Below, one piece after another: positions 17,119 through 25,653 of a stretch of 49,464 bases of DNA. Every line of letters begins with the position of its first letter. Position 1 is the stretch's first letter. The DNA is taken from positions 1 through 49,464 of the forward strand of contig CALYBM010000006.1 of the NCBI GenBank assembly GCA_944412525.1. Direction: 5' to 3'. The translations under genes were made by a program, and so were the position numbers. The notes beneath the pieces are model-generated. The model saw only the letters and a program-made list of their open reading frames with translations, did not search any database and was not told the origin of the DNA. The DNA comes from an uncultured Ruminococcus sp. Lineage in GTDB: Bacteria; Bacillota; Clostridia; Oscillospirales; Acutalibacteraceae.

Positions 17119-18617
17119 GAGAACGCCTCCTCATCCCTCATAGATTTAGAATTATTGTAAATAAGGAGTGACAGCGTTGCACAAACAATAAATACAAGGA
17201 TACCTATTGCCGCAGCAAGACCGTAGTCCTGCGAATTCATAGTCAGGTTAAACAGCCATGTTACAAGGATATCCGTTCGTCCTGCCTGATAGAATTCCTC
17301 TGTAGAGGGACCGCCTCCTGTCAAAAGGAAGATTACGTTGAAGTTGTTGATATTACCGACAAACGAAGTAATAAGCTGCGGTGTTGTAACAAATATCATG
17401 TAAGGAAGCGTAATCTTTGTAAATGTTTTAACAGGACCGGCACCGTCAATACGAGCCGACTCGTACAAATCTTCGGGGATATTCATAAGAATACCCGACA
17501 TAGAAAGGATAGTGTAAGGAATACCTACCCAGAGGTTTACAATAATTACAGTAAGTCTTGCCATCAGCGTTGTGCTGTTCAAGAACTGAATTTGCGGGTT
17601 TACTCCTCCGTTAAAATACGAAAGAATAATATTAATTGCACCGTTTGTTTGGAGCATCTGGTTCATAAGAAGAAGTGATACGAACTGCGGAACTGCGATT
17701 GCGATTACAAAAAGTGTTCTCCACAAAGCCTTAAGTTTGATGCCCTTCTTGTTAATCATAAGAGCCACAATCATACCGAGTATGTAGTTAGAGAATGTAG
17801 CAACTACAGCCCATATCAATGTCCACTTTGTAAGTTCAATAAAGGTGGTTGCCTTTGTTGCACTGTCAACAAAGTTAAACAGCGAACCGAAATTATCAAA
17901 ACCTATCCAGGTAAACAAAGTTCCCGGAGGAAGGTGTGATTGGTCATAGTTAGTGAACGCTATCAAAACCATGAATATGAGTGGCAGTATGTTAAAAATG
18001 CTAATCATAAGAACAGGGAATGAAAGCAATGTGATGTGGTATTTTCCGTCAAGGAATTCTTTCACATCAGTTTTGAGTGATGTGGGCTTTTTGCCTTCGG
18101 CTCTCATTACCTGATGGCGATATGCGTCCTTAATATTTGCAATATAAATAGCAAAAACAACAACCGTAACTACAATTGCAAGCACGGAATAAAGCAGTAT
18201 AAGCATTGAGTTATCACCGTAAACAGTTTCGGGGATACCCATTTCGTTAAAAGCCTGGTGTGTTTTTACTGTACCGAGTGTGTTGAACTTCTGCAAATAA
18301 GTCCAACCGAAAAAAACCATGAAAAGTATATAAAGTACTTCTACTAAGAAAAATAAAATTCCCTTGTAATATTTGCCCTTGTGTATATCACCTACACCAA
18401 ATATTAAATAGGAAAGTTTTGTAGCCCAGTCGCCCTTAACAAAGGTGACTCCGTAGTTTTTAAAGCCTTTGCCAATACCTGTAAAAAATCTTACAATTGC
18501 CCTGCCTAATGCTTTAAAAAATTTAGCTACAGCATGGGGAACATTGAAGATAAAATTCTTAAAATTGTAGGCAAACCTCTGAAACGGATTGAGCTGTTTG
18601 TATTCTACATATGTCAT
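17115..18617 (-). CDS. malF: Maltodextrin ABC permease, MalF type with N-terminal extension
   Basis: A 500-residue permease, longer than the usual 290-300-residue sugar permeases. An amphipathic, Lys/Phe-rich N-terminus and two extra hydrophobic segments (about 85-107 and 135-160) precede the MalF core (about 190-500). The EAA loop (ESARIDGAGPVKTFTKITLPYM) is near residue 390. Long MalF forms occur in other Gram-positive maltodextrin systems. It overlaps malG by 4 bp. It lies 237 bp after malE, with a strong hairpin in between that could set a malE-to-permease expression ratio. Confidence 0.92.
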   Translation of the reverse strand: MTYVEYKQLNPFQRFAYNFKNFIFNVPHAVAKFFKALGRAIVRFFTGIGKGFKNYGVTFVKGDWATKLSYLIFGVGDIHKGKYYKGILFFLVEVLYILFMVFFGWTYLQKFNTLGTVKTHQAFNEMGIPETVYGDNSMLILLYSVLAIVVTVVVFAIYIANIKDAYRHQVMRAEGKKPTSLKTDVKEFLDGKYHITLLSFPVLMISIFNILPLIFMVLIAFTNYDQSHLPPGTLFTWIGFDNFGSLFNFVDSATKATTFIELTKWTLIWAVVATFSNYILGMIVALMINKKGIKLKALWRTLFVIAIAVPQFVSLLLMNQMLQTNGAINIILSYFNGGVNPQIQFLNSTTLMARLTVIIVNLWVGIPYTILSMSGILMNIPEDLYESARIDGAGPVKTFTKITLPYMIFVTTPQLITSFVGNINNFNVIFLLTGGGPSTEEFYQAGRTDILVTWLFNLTMNSQDYGLAAAIGILVFIVCATLSLLIYNNSKSMRDEEAFS

Positions 18618-18773
18618 ATAAGCTCTCCTTAATAAAGTCTGCTAATCTCCCTTTTACTACTCTAAACGGATATAGCCTTTACACCGTTTTATAACAAAAA
18701 TAATTGCTTGGCAAAGCATACAATCGATCTGAAACAATTGAAACCAGCCGTCAAAAAATTTTTCGTCTTGATT

Positions 18774-18801
18774 GGGGCACCCCGCTTTAGCAAAGTGCCC
18801 C
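18774..18801 (-). terminator. Intercistronic hairpin between malE and malF
   Basis: Stem GGGGCAC / GTGCCCC around a 14-nt loop, 54-81 bp after the malE stop codon. There is no T-tract directly after it, so it more likely acts as a 3' stabiliser or partial attenuator than as a full terminator. Confidence 0.55.
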
Positions 18802-18854
18802 GCAAAATAAACAAAGATATCAGATATTAAATATTTCTATACCATTAAAAGCTA

Positions 18855-20186
18855 TTAGCCTTCATCACGGATATTTGTGATTGTATCCTGGAGAAGCTTC
18901 TTAGTTGCCTCAGTATCCTCAGGATCCCACTCGTCAGCAACGATCTTGTTACCGAGGTTGCCCATAGGAGTCCAGAAAGTAGAAGCAATGTTTACCTGTG
19001 TGCAAGAGTTGAGTGACTGATCCTTGATTGCGTTAAGAACAGCGCTCTCTGTAACAAGCGGATCTTTCTGAACATTAAGGTTTGAAGGACCCCAACCGAG
19101 TTCTTCTGTTCTCTGCTTCTGGCAATCCTCACCGGCAAGGTAGAGAGCAAGAATCTGAGCAGCAGCAGGATACTGTGAAGAACCGTTTACACCGATGTAC
19201 TTGTAACCGAACATCGAAACAAGCTGCTTATCTTCGCCGTCAACATTGATTGTAGGAAGCTTAGCGGCACCGAACTTGTCACCGAGTGATTCCATGTTAA
19301 CTGCTGTATCCCAAGAACCGTCAACACCTGCACCGCATGTGCCGTTAGCAAAACCTGAAGCAACATTCTTTACATTAAGTGAAGTAAATGTGCCCTTGTA
19401 CTCTTTGATAAGTCTTGCGAAAGCCTGAAGTGTCTTAACAGCTTCATCCTCGTCATAATCAACGAACTTCTGAGTAATACCGTCGTCTTCAAGACCGTCA
19501 ATCTTAACACCGCCTGTGAAAGCAAAAGTACAAGCATAGAATCCGTCGCCTGCATCGAAGATGAACTTCTTATTTGCCTTCTTACAAGCCTCTAAAGTAC
19601 CCTCAAGAGTTTTAGCGTCTTCAGCTGTAACTACTGTGTTGTCATAAACAAGGTAGTAGCCGTTGTCGTTTGTTTCAGGATAAGCGTAAAGTGTATCCTC
19701 ACCGTCGGCATTTTTAAGTGTACCTGCCTTAACGGTATCTTCAGAGTTTGTAGTTGTTACATAATCAACAAAGCTCTTAGCTACAGGAGCGATAACGCCT
19801 GCGTCAACGAGCTTATTGAGCTGGTCACTCGGCAGACCGAATACATCGGCAGCAACAGATGCGTCATTAAGCATCTGAGTAGCAGCGTCAGATTCACCCT
19901 GTGCGATAACGGTAATATCAAAAGTCTTTTCAGAGTAAACTTTCTTAAACTCTTCGATCTGCTGCTTAATAAGATTTACTGCAGCGTCAGGAGCCCAAAC
20001 CTTGAGCTTAATGTTGTCTTCATCGCCGAAGTACTTGTAGTCAACGACTGCGGAATCAATGCCTGCAGCCTGAGAACTCTGCGAAGAACCGGAATCCGAA
20101 TTTGAATTTGATGTGTCTCCGCCGCAGCCTGCAAACGCAGTTGCCGTAAGCACACCAGCCATAAGAATGGCAAGAATCTTTTTCAT
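18855..20186 (-). CDS. malE: Maltodextrin-binding lipoprotein, MalE type
   Basis: A 443-residue extracellular solute-binding protein (SBP family 1) with a lipobox (AFAGC, Cys about 20) and a Ser/Gln-rich tether. The core opens LKVWAPDAAVNLIKQQIEEFKK and is Trp/Tyr-rich in the sugar-contacting regions. It delivers maltooligosaccharides to the MalF/MalG pair downstream. The gene is first in the operon and has a sigma-A promoter with a palindromic operator candidate between transcription start and start codon. GAGGGAT precedes the ATG. Confidence 0.93.
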   Translation of the reverse strand: MKKILAILMAGVLTATAFAGCGGDTSNSNSDSGSSQSSQAAGIDSAVVDYKYFGDEDNIKLKVWAPDAAVNLIKQQIEEFKKVYSEKTFDITVIAQGESDAATQMLNDASVAADVFGLPSDQLNKLVDAGVIAPVAKSFVDYVTTTNSEDTVKAGTLKNADGEDTLYAYPETNDNGYYLVYDNTVVTAEDAKTLEGTLEACKKANKKFIFDAGDGFYACTFAFTGGVKIDGLEDDGITQKFVDYDEDEAVKTLQAFARLIKEYKGTFTSLNVKNVASGFANGTCGAGVDGSWDTAVNMESLGDKFGAAKLPTINVDGEDKQLVSMFGYKYIGVNGSSQYPAAAQILALYLAGEDCQKQRTEELGWGPSNLNVQKDPLVTESAVLNAIKDQSLNSCTQVNIASTFWTPMGNLGNKIVADEWDPEDTEATKKLLQDTITNIRDEG

Positions 20187-20234
20187 TGGAATATCCCTCT
20201 TTCAAAAAAATTTTTTAAAATGGTCTATGGAGCA

Positions 20235-20252
20235 AATTGCACAAACGCAATT
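20235..20252 (-). promoter_or_regulatory. Candidate operator of the malE operon
   Basis: A perfect inverted repeat AATTGC-acaaac-GCAATT. It lies about 10-27 nt downstream of the predicted malE transcription start, a position where a LacI/MalR-type repressor would block elongation. The half-site resembles LacI-family sugar operators; no regulator gene is present in the window. Confidence 0.5.
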
Positions 20253-20268
20253 CATTTCCACTACATAA

Positions 20269-20297
20269 ATGATATCAAAAAAGCAACGAAATTTCAA
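20269..20297 (-). promoter_or_regulatory. Sigma-A promoter of malE-malF-malG
   Basis: TTGAAA (20292-20297) and TATCAT (20269-20274) with a 17-bp spacer on the minus strand. Confidence 0.65.
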
Positions 20298-20597
20298 CTA
20301 CCTTTGTACTTTTTATCTATATTGTTAAATTTACGCTTAATTTTTATGCAATATTACTTGATAATTTTAATATTTCGCTTTTTTAAACAAAAACTATATA
20401 AATATTTTGTACGATTTGTTTATAACCTGTTTGTGCAAATTATCCAATAGTAAACACAGACAATTAATATAACGGATATTTTTATTTTTTTATATATCTA
20501 AATTATATTTCAAATTGACCCTGTAATAAAATTTTTTAGTGAAAATTCAACAATTAACAGATTTGCTAAAAAATTCTATATTTTTTCTGTTATTAAG

Positions 20598-20626
20598 TTG
20601 TAATAAAAGTGCATAATTGGTATAAT
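20598..20626 (+). promoter_or_regulatory. Sigma-A promoter of murE
   Basis: TTGTAA (20598-20603) and TATAAT (20621-20626) with a 17-bp spacer, 35 bp before the murE start. The 20300-20597 stretch is AT-rich and holds no recognisable gene. Confidence 0.7.
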
Positions 20627-20660
20627 TAAGTGTAGATTAAATTTATATCGGAGGAGCCAT

Positions 20661-22133
20661 ATGAAACTTAAGGACCTGCTTGTTAATATTAAATACACTG
20701 CTCAAAACAATATAAATCCTGAAATAACAGATATTATTTACGATTCAAGAAAGGTTACTGAGGGGTGTGTATTTGTTTGTTTAAAGGGTTACACTTCCGA
20801 CGGACATAAATATGCTGAATCTGCTGCAAATAACGGGGCGGCAGCACTTGTTATAAGCGACGAGCTTGATTTTGAGGTCAATAAAAATATTGCCGTAATA
20901 AAAACAGAAAACACAAGACTTGCTCTTGCTCTTATGAGTGCGGAATTTTTTAAAAATCCTGCTAAGGAGCTAAAAACCGTGGCAATTACCGGCACCAAGG
21001 GTAAGACAACTACAACGGCTATGGTTGCGGAAATTTTTGAACAATCCGGCATAAAGTGCGGAACGATCGGTACACTTGGCATTGTTTATGACGGCAAAAC
21101 TTACAAAACAGAAAACACGACACCCGAATCATATGAAATTCACAAATCAATGCGTGATATGGTAAACGCAGGGTGCAAAGCATTGGTAATAGAGGCTTCT
21201 TCAATCGGTTTAAAACACCACAGGCTCGCGGGAATTGAATTTGATGCAGGAATATTTACAAACTTTTCAGACGACCACATAGGCGGAGTAGAACATAAGG
21301 ATATGGATGAATATCTGTACTGTAAAAGCCTTTTATTTCGTCAATGCAGATTTGCCGCTGCAAATGCTGATGACCCAAACTGGAAAAAAATTACAAAGGA
21401 TGCGAAAAATCCTGTTCTTACCTTTGGTTTTTCCGAAAACGCTCAGCTAAGAGCAAAAAATGAGCATTTGTTGTCAGAAGACGGTTTTATAGGTGTTCAC
21501 TTTGACACAGAGGGTATAAAAAAGCTTTCCGTTGATGTCGGTATTCCGGGAAAATTCAACGCATACAACGCTCTCGCGGCAATCTGTGCAGTTTCTTTCT
21601 TTAACATTGATGACGAATCTATTATTAAAGGATTAAAAAATGCAAAGGTCAAGGGCCGAGTTGAACCCGTTAAAGTTCCCGGTAATTACACTCTTCTAAT
21701 AGATTATGCACACAACGCCTTATCAATGGAAAATGTTTTGACCACACTTCGTCAGTACAATCCAAACCGACTTATCACTATGTTCGGTGCGGGTGGAAAC
21801 AGACCCAAAGTTCGCCGATATGAAATGGGTGAGGTTTCGGGCAGACTAAGCGATTTATCGGTTATCACCGAAGATAATTCCCGTTTTGAAGATGTAATGG
21901 ATATAATTGAGGACATAAAAACAGGAATTAAAAAAACGGACGGAAAGTATGTTGTCGTACCAAACCGCAAGGATGCTATCAGATATTGTATGGAAAACGC
22001 ACATGACGGGGATATTATTGTACTTGCGGGCAAGGGGCACGAGGATTATCAGGAAATAAAGGGAGTAAAATATCATATGGATGAGCGTGAGCTTATCGCG
22101 GAAATAATTGCTGAAGAAAATAACAGAAAGTAA
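20661..22133 (+). CDS. murE: UDP-MurNAc-tripeptide synthetase (MurE)
   Basis: A 490-residue Mur ligase that adds the third stem-peptide residue to UDP-MurNAc-L-Ala-D-Glu in the cytoplasm. It shows the N-terminal UDP-binding DSRKVTEGCVFVCLKG, the ATP loop TGTKGKTTTT (about 110-119), the central His/Asn ligase motifs and a C-terminal domain with HEDYQ. The position that reads DNPR in meso-diaminopimelate-adding enzymes reads DNSR here (405-408): the arginine that grips the distal carboxylate of diaminopimelate is kept and the proline is lost. Diaminopimelate is the likely substrate, but this is not certain. GGAGG lies 6 nt before the ATG. It is monocistronic, outside any division/cell-wall cluster. 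Confidence 0.93.
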   Translation: MKLKDLLVNIKYTAQNNINPEITDIIYDSRKVTEGCVFVCLKGYTSDGHKYAESAANNGAAALVISDELDFEVNKNIAVIKTENTRLALALMSAEFFKNPAKELKTVAITGTKGKTTTTAMVAEIFEQSGIKCGTIGTLGIVYDGKTYKTENTTPESYEIHKSMRDMVNAGCKALVIEASSIGLKHHRLAGIEFDAGIFTNFSDDHIGGVEHKDMDEYLYCKSLLFRQCRFAAANADDPNWKKITKDAKNPVLTFGFSENAQLRAKNEHLLSEDGFIGVHFDTEGIKKLSVDVGIPGKFNAYNALAAICAVSFFNIDDESIIKGLKNAKVKGRVEPVKVPGNYTLLIDYAHNALSMENVLTTLRQYNPNRLITMFGAGGNRPKVRRYEMGEVSGRLSDLSVITEDNSRFEDVMDIIEDIKTGIKKTDGKYVVVPNRKDAIRYCMENAHDGDIIVLAGKGHEDYQEIKGVKYHMDERELIAEIIAEENNRK

Positions 22134-22176
22134 TTTTGCGGTGGTTAAATTTTCTTTTACATTATATTAATGTTAA

Positions 22177-22208
22177 AATGGCGGCTGAACAAAAGTTCAG
22201 CCGCCATT
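22177..22208. terminator. Bidirectional terminator between murE and the dockerin gene
   Basis: A perfect 14-bp stem (AATGGCGGCTGAAC and complement) with loop AAAA and AT-rich exits on both strands. It serves the converging murE and dockerin genes. Confidence 0.88.
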
Positions 22209-22231
22209 AAATTTTATAAAAACAAGATAGA

Positions 22232-23149
22232 TTATGATACTAATAGTTTCTGAATATCTGTTGCATCAGATATGTTAATTTCTATATCACCGTTAATATC
22301 GGAAACAAATTCCTGAACATAGGTTAAATCTGTGAGCCCTACAATGTACTTTTGAATTTCCGTTGCATCCTTTATGGAAATCGTTCCGTCAAGGTTGCTG
22401 TCTCCCATATCAATTTTTTTGCCGTCCTCCGAAGCAGTCTTTAAAACTCCGTTACTTTCAGATTGTTCTTTTGTAGGATATATACCATATTCACCGTTGC
22501 CGTAATAGAAATACCATTCACCGAAATATGAATCTCGCCCCTGGTATCCTCCTTTGTTCACGGTATAATTAATAACATAAATCATATTATTGAAATTAAA
22601 AAAAATCCAAACTGTTCATCATAAAAGAAGTTTTCAGCAAAACTTCGGAGTGCAGTCTTATCTCCCTTATAGCTTTCTTCCGTTTCGGCAAACCATTCTT
22701 CATCATAAATATCACTATCATCAATCAAAGCACAAAACTCAGAATAAATATCACTGCTCTTTTCTTGATAATAGACAGGGTCTTCGATGTTATTTCCACC
22801 GTCAATAAAATTATTCCAGCAAATACCGGTAATATCAGTCGGGCAATCTACATAGTAAACATTGCTGAAATCTCCCTTATTTGCTTTGTATCCCGGCCAA
22901 GTCAAAACATCTTGATCGGGAACAGGCAGAACATTAGACGGCCACCAATAAACCCCTGCCGTATCGGTGTTTTCATTATACCAATCTTGAGGCATAGCGA
23001 AATAATACCGATTTGTTTCAACAGAGCTGTCGGGCACATAGCATCCGTTTTCGTCAACTGCTGCAAAAGCGCTGTTAATTGAAAACGCTGACATTGAAAA
23101 AAAGTGATGCTGAAATAAACAAAGATAAAATCCTTCTGCTAAATTTCAT
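22232..23149 (-). pseudogene. Dockerin-bearing starch-module protein, disrupted by two homopolymer frameshifts
   Basis: Read through two frameshifts this is one gene of about 305 codons. A signal peptide starts at the ATG at 23149 (MKFSRRILSLFISASLF...). A domain paralogous to the scaffoldin N-domain (VDENGCYVPD, GVYWW, EWYFYYGNGEYG) and a C-terminal type I dockerin follow, with two Ca-binding repeats (DSNLDGTISIKDATEIQKYI; DINGDIEINISDATDIQKLL). The first break is at an A7 run (23097-23103; T7 on the coding strand, six expected) and the second at an A8 run (22598-22605; nine expected). The outer segments are in the same frame and only the middle is displaced. It should be a secreted starch-binding protein docking on a cohesin. 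Choices are a true pseudogene, phase variation or slippage, or sequencing error. As written, only partial products of 170 and 117 residues are open. Confidence 0.75.
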
Positions 23150-23251
23150 AAAATCTTATCGTTACTGAATAATTTTATATAATTATAGCATGATGTTATC
23201 GTATTGCCCATTTGTTGTCAATATTTTTACTAAATATTTAAAAGTTTATCT

Positions 23252-24694
23252 TTAAACACCGTAAACATTTAAGAGTATATTTTTTATTTCATACAGCTTT
23301 TTAGACAGGTCAACATAGTATGTGTGGGGATTTTCAAATCTCTTTACTTCGTCCCACAAAAGTTCAATCTGTGCCTTGCAGTATTGAGCAATTTCCTGAA
23401 TTGACGGTGACTCATACACGCATTTTCCTTTTTTAAATATCGGCACAAGCAATTCCTTTGCGGTAAAGTCAGTCAGCGTCTTGGTTTTCCATGTTGCATT
23501 TGAATCAAAAATAGTGTGCGGCTTTGAGCTGTCAACCACCTCATCATATACGCAAAGCTCATCCGCAAGAGCCTTGCCGCTCTCGTTGTCATAATATCTG
23601 TAAACTTTCTTGAAGTGGGGATTTGTAATTTTAGCGGTATTTTCACTGACCTTGATTTTCGGTACTACCTCTCCGCCCTCGTTTTCAACTGCAACAAGTT
23701 TATAAACTCCTCCGAATACGGGAGAGCTTGATGAAGTAATCAGTCTCTCGCCTACTCCGAAAGTATCCACCTTGGCCCCCTGCATCATCAGGTCGCGAAT
23801 AAGGTATTCATCAAGTGCGTTTGACGCAGTTATCTTACAGTTTTGAAGTCCTGCATCATCAAGCATTTTTCGTGCTTTCTTTGAAAGATACGATATATCG
23901 CCCGAATCAAGCCTTATAGAAAATTCCGTCTTCCCCTTTGGGACAAGCACTTCTTTAAACACTTTAATGGCGTTAGGAACTCCGCTTTTCAGAGTATTAT
24001 ATGTATCTACCAAAAGCGTTGGGTTGTCGGGATAAAGCTCACAATACGCCTTAAATGCGTCATATTCGCTGTCAAACATCTGAATCCACGAATGAGCCAT
24101 TGTTCCTCCCGCGGGCACGCCGTACAGCTTGTCCGTAAGAGTGCATGCAGTACCGACACAGCCTCCTATATACGCAGCTCTTGCTCCGTCAACAGCCCCG
24201 CTCACTCCCTGTGCACGTCTTGAGCCAAACTCGATTACAGCCCTGCCCTGTGCGGAACGCACTATTCTGTTTGCCTTGGTTGCTATGAGGGTCTGATGAT
24301 TGAAAGTCAGCAAAACAAAAGTTTCTATAAGCTGTGCCTCTATGGCGGGCGCCTTAACTGTCATTATCGGCTCATTGGGGAATACAGGTGTTCCCTCAGG
24401 TACAGCGTATATATCTCCGGTAAATTTAAAATCTTTGAGATAAGAGAGAAAATCCTCATCAAAAATCCTTTTAGAACGCAAAAACTCTATATCGCTATCC
24501 TCAAACCGAAGATTTTTTATGTAATCTATAACCTGTTCCAATCCTGCGGCTATTGCAAAACCTCCGTTATCCGGAACCTTACGGAAAAATACATCGAAAT
24601 ATACATTTTGTTTATAAAAACCGTTTTTAAAATATCCGTTCGACATTGTAAACTCATAAAAATCGCAGAGCATTGAAAAATTTTTCTCTTCCAT
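23252..24694 (-). CDS. pncB: Nicotinate phosphoribosyltransferase
   Basis: A 480-residue enzyme that makes nicotinate mononucleotide from nicotinate and PRPP in NAD salvage. It opens with the family's LCDFYEFTMSNGYF and holds VIEFGSRRAQG, GTMAHSWIQMF (with the autophosphorylated-type histidine) and the phosphate-binding RLDSGDISYLSKKAR. The start is the ATG at 24694, which has AGGAGG 7 nt upstream; an in-frame codon 12 positions earlier lies before that site. It is transcribed away from the nicotinamidase gene, so the two successive NAD-salvage steps are divergently paired. Confidence 0.95.
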   Translation of the reverse strand: MEEKNFSMLCDFYEFTMSNGYFKNGFYKQNVYFDVFFRKVPDNGGFAIAAGLEQVIDYIKNLRFEDSDIEFLRSKRIFDEDFLSYLKDFKFTGDIYAVPEGTPVFPNEPIMTVKAPAIEAQLIETFVLLTFNHQTLIATKANRIVRSAQGRAVIEFGSRRAQGVSGAVDGARAAYIGGCVGTACTLTDKLYGVPAGGTMAHSWIQMFDSEYDAFKAYCELYPDNPTLLVDTYNTLKSGVPNAIKVFKEVLVPKGKTEFSIRLDSGDISYLSKKARKMLDDAGLQNCKITASNALDEYLIRDLMMQGAKVDTFGVGERLITSSSSPVFGGVYKLVAVENEGGEVVPKIKVSENTAKITNPHFKKVYRYYDNESGKALADELCVYDEVVDSSKPHTIFDSNATWKTKTLTDFTAKELLVPIFKKGKCVYESPSIQEIAQYCKAQIELLWDEVKRFENPHTYYVDLSKKLYEIKNILLNVYGV

Positions 24695-24743
24695 TTGCAG
24701 CCTCCTGAAATAAAATAAATAAAATTGCATTTAATCTGCTTTT

Positions 24744-24785
24744 AACCTGTGTTAAACAAGGTTTTATATTCTGCCGATTATCGGC
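24744..24785 (-). promoter_or_regulatory. Two adjacent palindromes in the pncB control region
   Basis: An interrupted palindrome AACCT(G)TGTT-A-AACAAGGTT (24744-24763) and a perfect GCCGATTATCGGC (24773-24785) lie 50-90 bp upstream of the pncB start. A possible promoter, TTTAAG-16-TATAAA on the minus strand, would place the second palindrome between the -35 and -10 boxes. An operator for an NAD-responsive regulator is plausible but unproven. Confidence 0.4.
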
Positions 24786-24840
24786 TTAAACTCTTTTTTA
24801 TAGTTTATTCCTTTTTGTAACTTTTGTAAAGAAAAAAATA

Positions 24841-24870
24841 TTTACAAAAGGCGTATTTGCGTAGTATAAT
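24841..24870 (+). promoter_or_regulatory. Promoter of the zinc-ribbon/pncA operon
   Basis: TTTACA (24841-24846) and TATAAT (24865-24870), 18-bp spacer, 27 bp before the first start codon. Confidence 0.65.
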
Positions 24871-24897
24871 CAAATAAATACAAATGGTGGTGTTATT

Positions 24898-25062
24898 ATG
24901 ACAAACAGCAAAATTAAGCTATGTCCTTTTTGCGAAAGTCCTATGATTCTTATACAGGACGACACAAATATCGCAACGCCGTATCTTGAGTGCTCAACCT
25001 GCGGCTTGAAATTTGAGCTTGAGGGCTTTGATGAAAATCCGGTGGAAATAAAGGTAAACTGA
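24898..25062 (+). CDS. 54-residue zinc-ribbon protein
   Basis: A short gene encoding a two-knuckle zinc ribbon: CPFC at residues 9-12 and CSTC at 32-35, with an acidic C-terminus. It loosely resembles Lar-type and other small zinc-ribbon proteins. GGTGG lies 8 nt before the ATG. The stop TGA (25060-25062) is one base before the ATG of the nicotinamidase gene, so the two are almost certainly co-translated. Function unknown; the tight coupling suggests a link to NAD salvage or is incidental. Confidence 0.75.
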   Translation: MTNSKIKLCPFCESPMILIQDDTNIATPYLECSTCGLKFELEGFDENPVEIKVN

Positions 25063-25063
25063 T

Positions 25064-25585
25064 ATGAAGAAATGTCTTATTGTTGTTGACTATCAAAACG
25101 ATTTTGTCACAGGCTCTCTCGGTTTTGAAAAAGCTGCGTTGATAGATGAAAAAATCGCAAAAAAAATTAACGACCGCCGCCAAAGCGGTTGGGAAATTAT
25201 TTTTACATTTGACACACACGACAATAACTATTTAAATACAAACGAGGGCAAAAAATTGCCTGTCAAGCATTGTATTAAAGGAACCGACGGTCATAAGCTT
25301 TACGGTAAGACGGCGACAATGCTATGCGAAAACGACAGGTGTTTTTTAAAAAACAGCTTTGGTTCCTCTGAGCTTTTTGATTTTCTTAAAAACGGTGGCT
25401 TTGACACCGTTGAGCTTTGCGGCGTTGTAACAAATATTTGTGTAATTTCAAATGCGGTGCTTGCTAAAACGGCACTTCCGCAGGCTTCTGTGGCAGTGGA
25501 TTCTGCTTGTGTCGCATCAAATGACGATGCCTTGAACGATGCGGCTCTTGCAGTAATGCAAAGCCTGCAAATTGATATTAAATAA
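25064..25585 (+). CDS. pncA: Nicotinamidase (isochorismatase-like hydrolase)
   Basis: A 173-residue cysteine hydrolase converting nicotinamide to nicotinate. The catalytic triad is visible as D9 (VVDYQNDF), K96 (FLKNSFGSS) and C126 (GVVTNICV, with the cis-peptide VVT). The metal site is D50/H52 (FDTHDNNY), plus H69. Its product is the substrate of PncB, encoded divergently 0.4 kb away. The isochorismatase family also includes other amidases, but the metal ligands and the neighbour favour PncA. Confidence 0.92.
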   Translation: MKKCLIVVDYQNDFVTGSLGFEKAALIDEKIAKKINDRRQSGWEIIFTFDTHDNNYLNTNEGKKLPVKHCIKGTDGHKLYGKTATMLCENDRCFLKNSFGSSELFDFLKNGGFDTVELCGVVTNICVISNAVLAKTALPQASVAVDSACVASNDDALNDAALAVMQSLQIDIK

Positions 25586-25609
25586 GCCTGCGATACAGTT
25601 TAAACAAAA

Positions 25610-25635
25610 GGAGAAGCTGAATTATCAGCTTCTCC
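25610..25635. terminator. Terminator between pncA and the lipoprotein gene
   Basis: A perfect 11-bp stem GGAGAAGCTGA / TCAGCTTCTCC with a 4-nt loop. The T-rich exit is on the minus strand, so it mainly ends the converging lipoprotein gene. Confidence 0.8.
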
Positions 25636-25653
25636 CGTACCGCAAATTTATGT

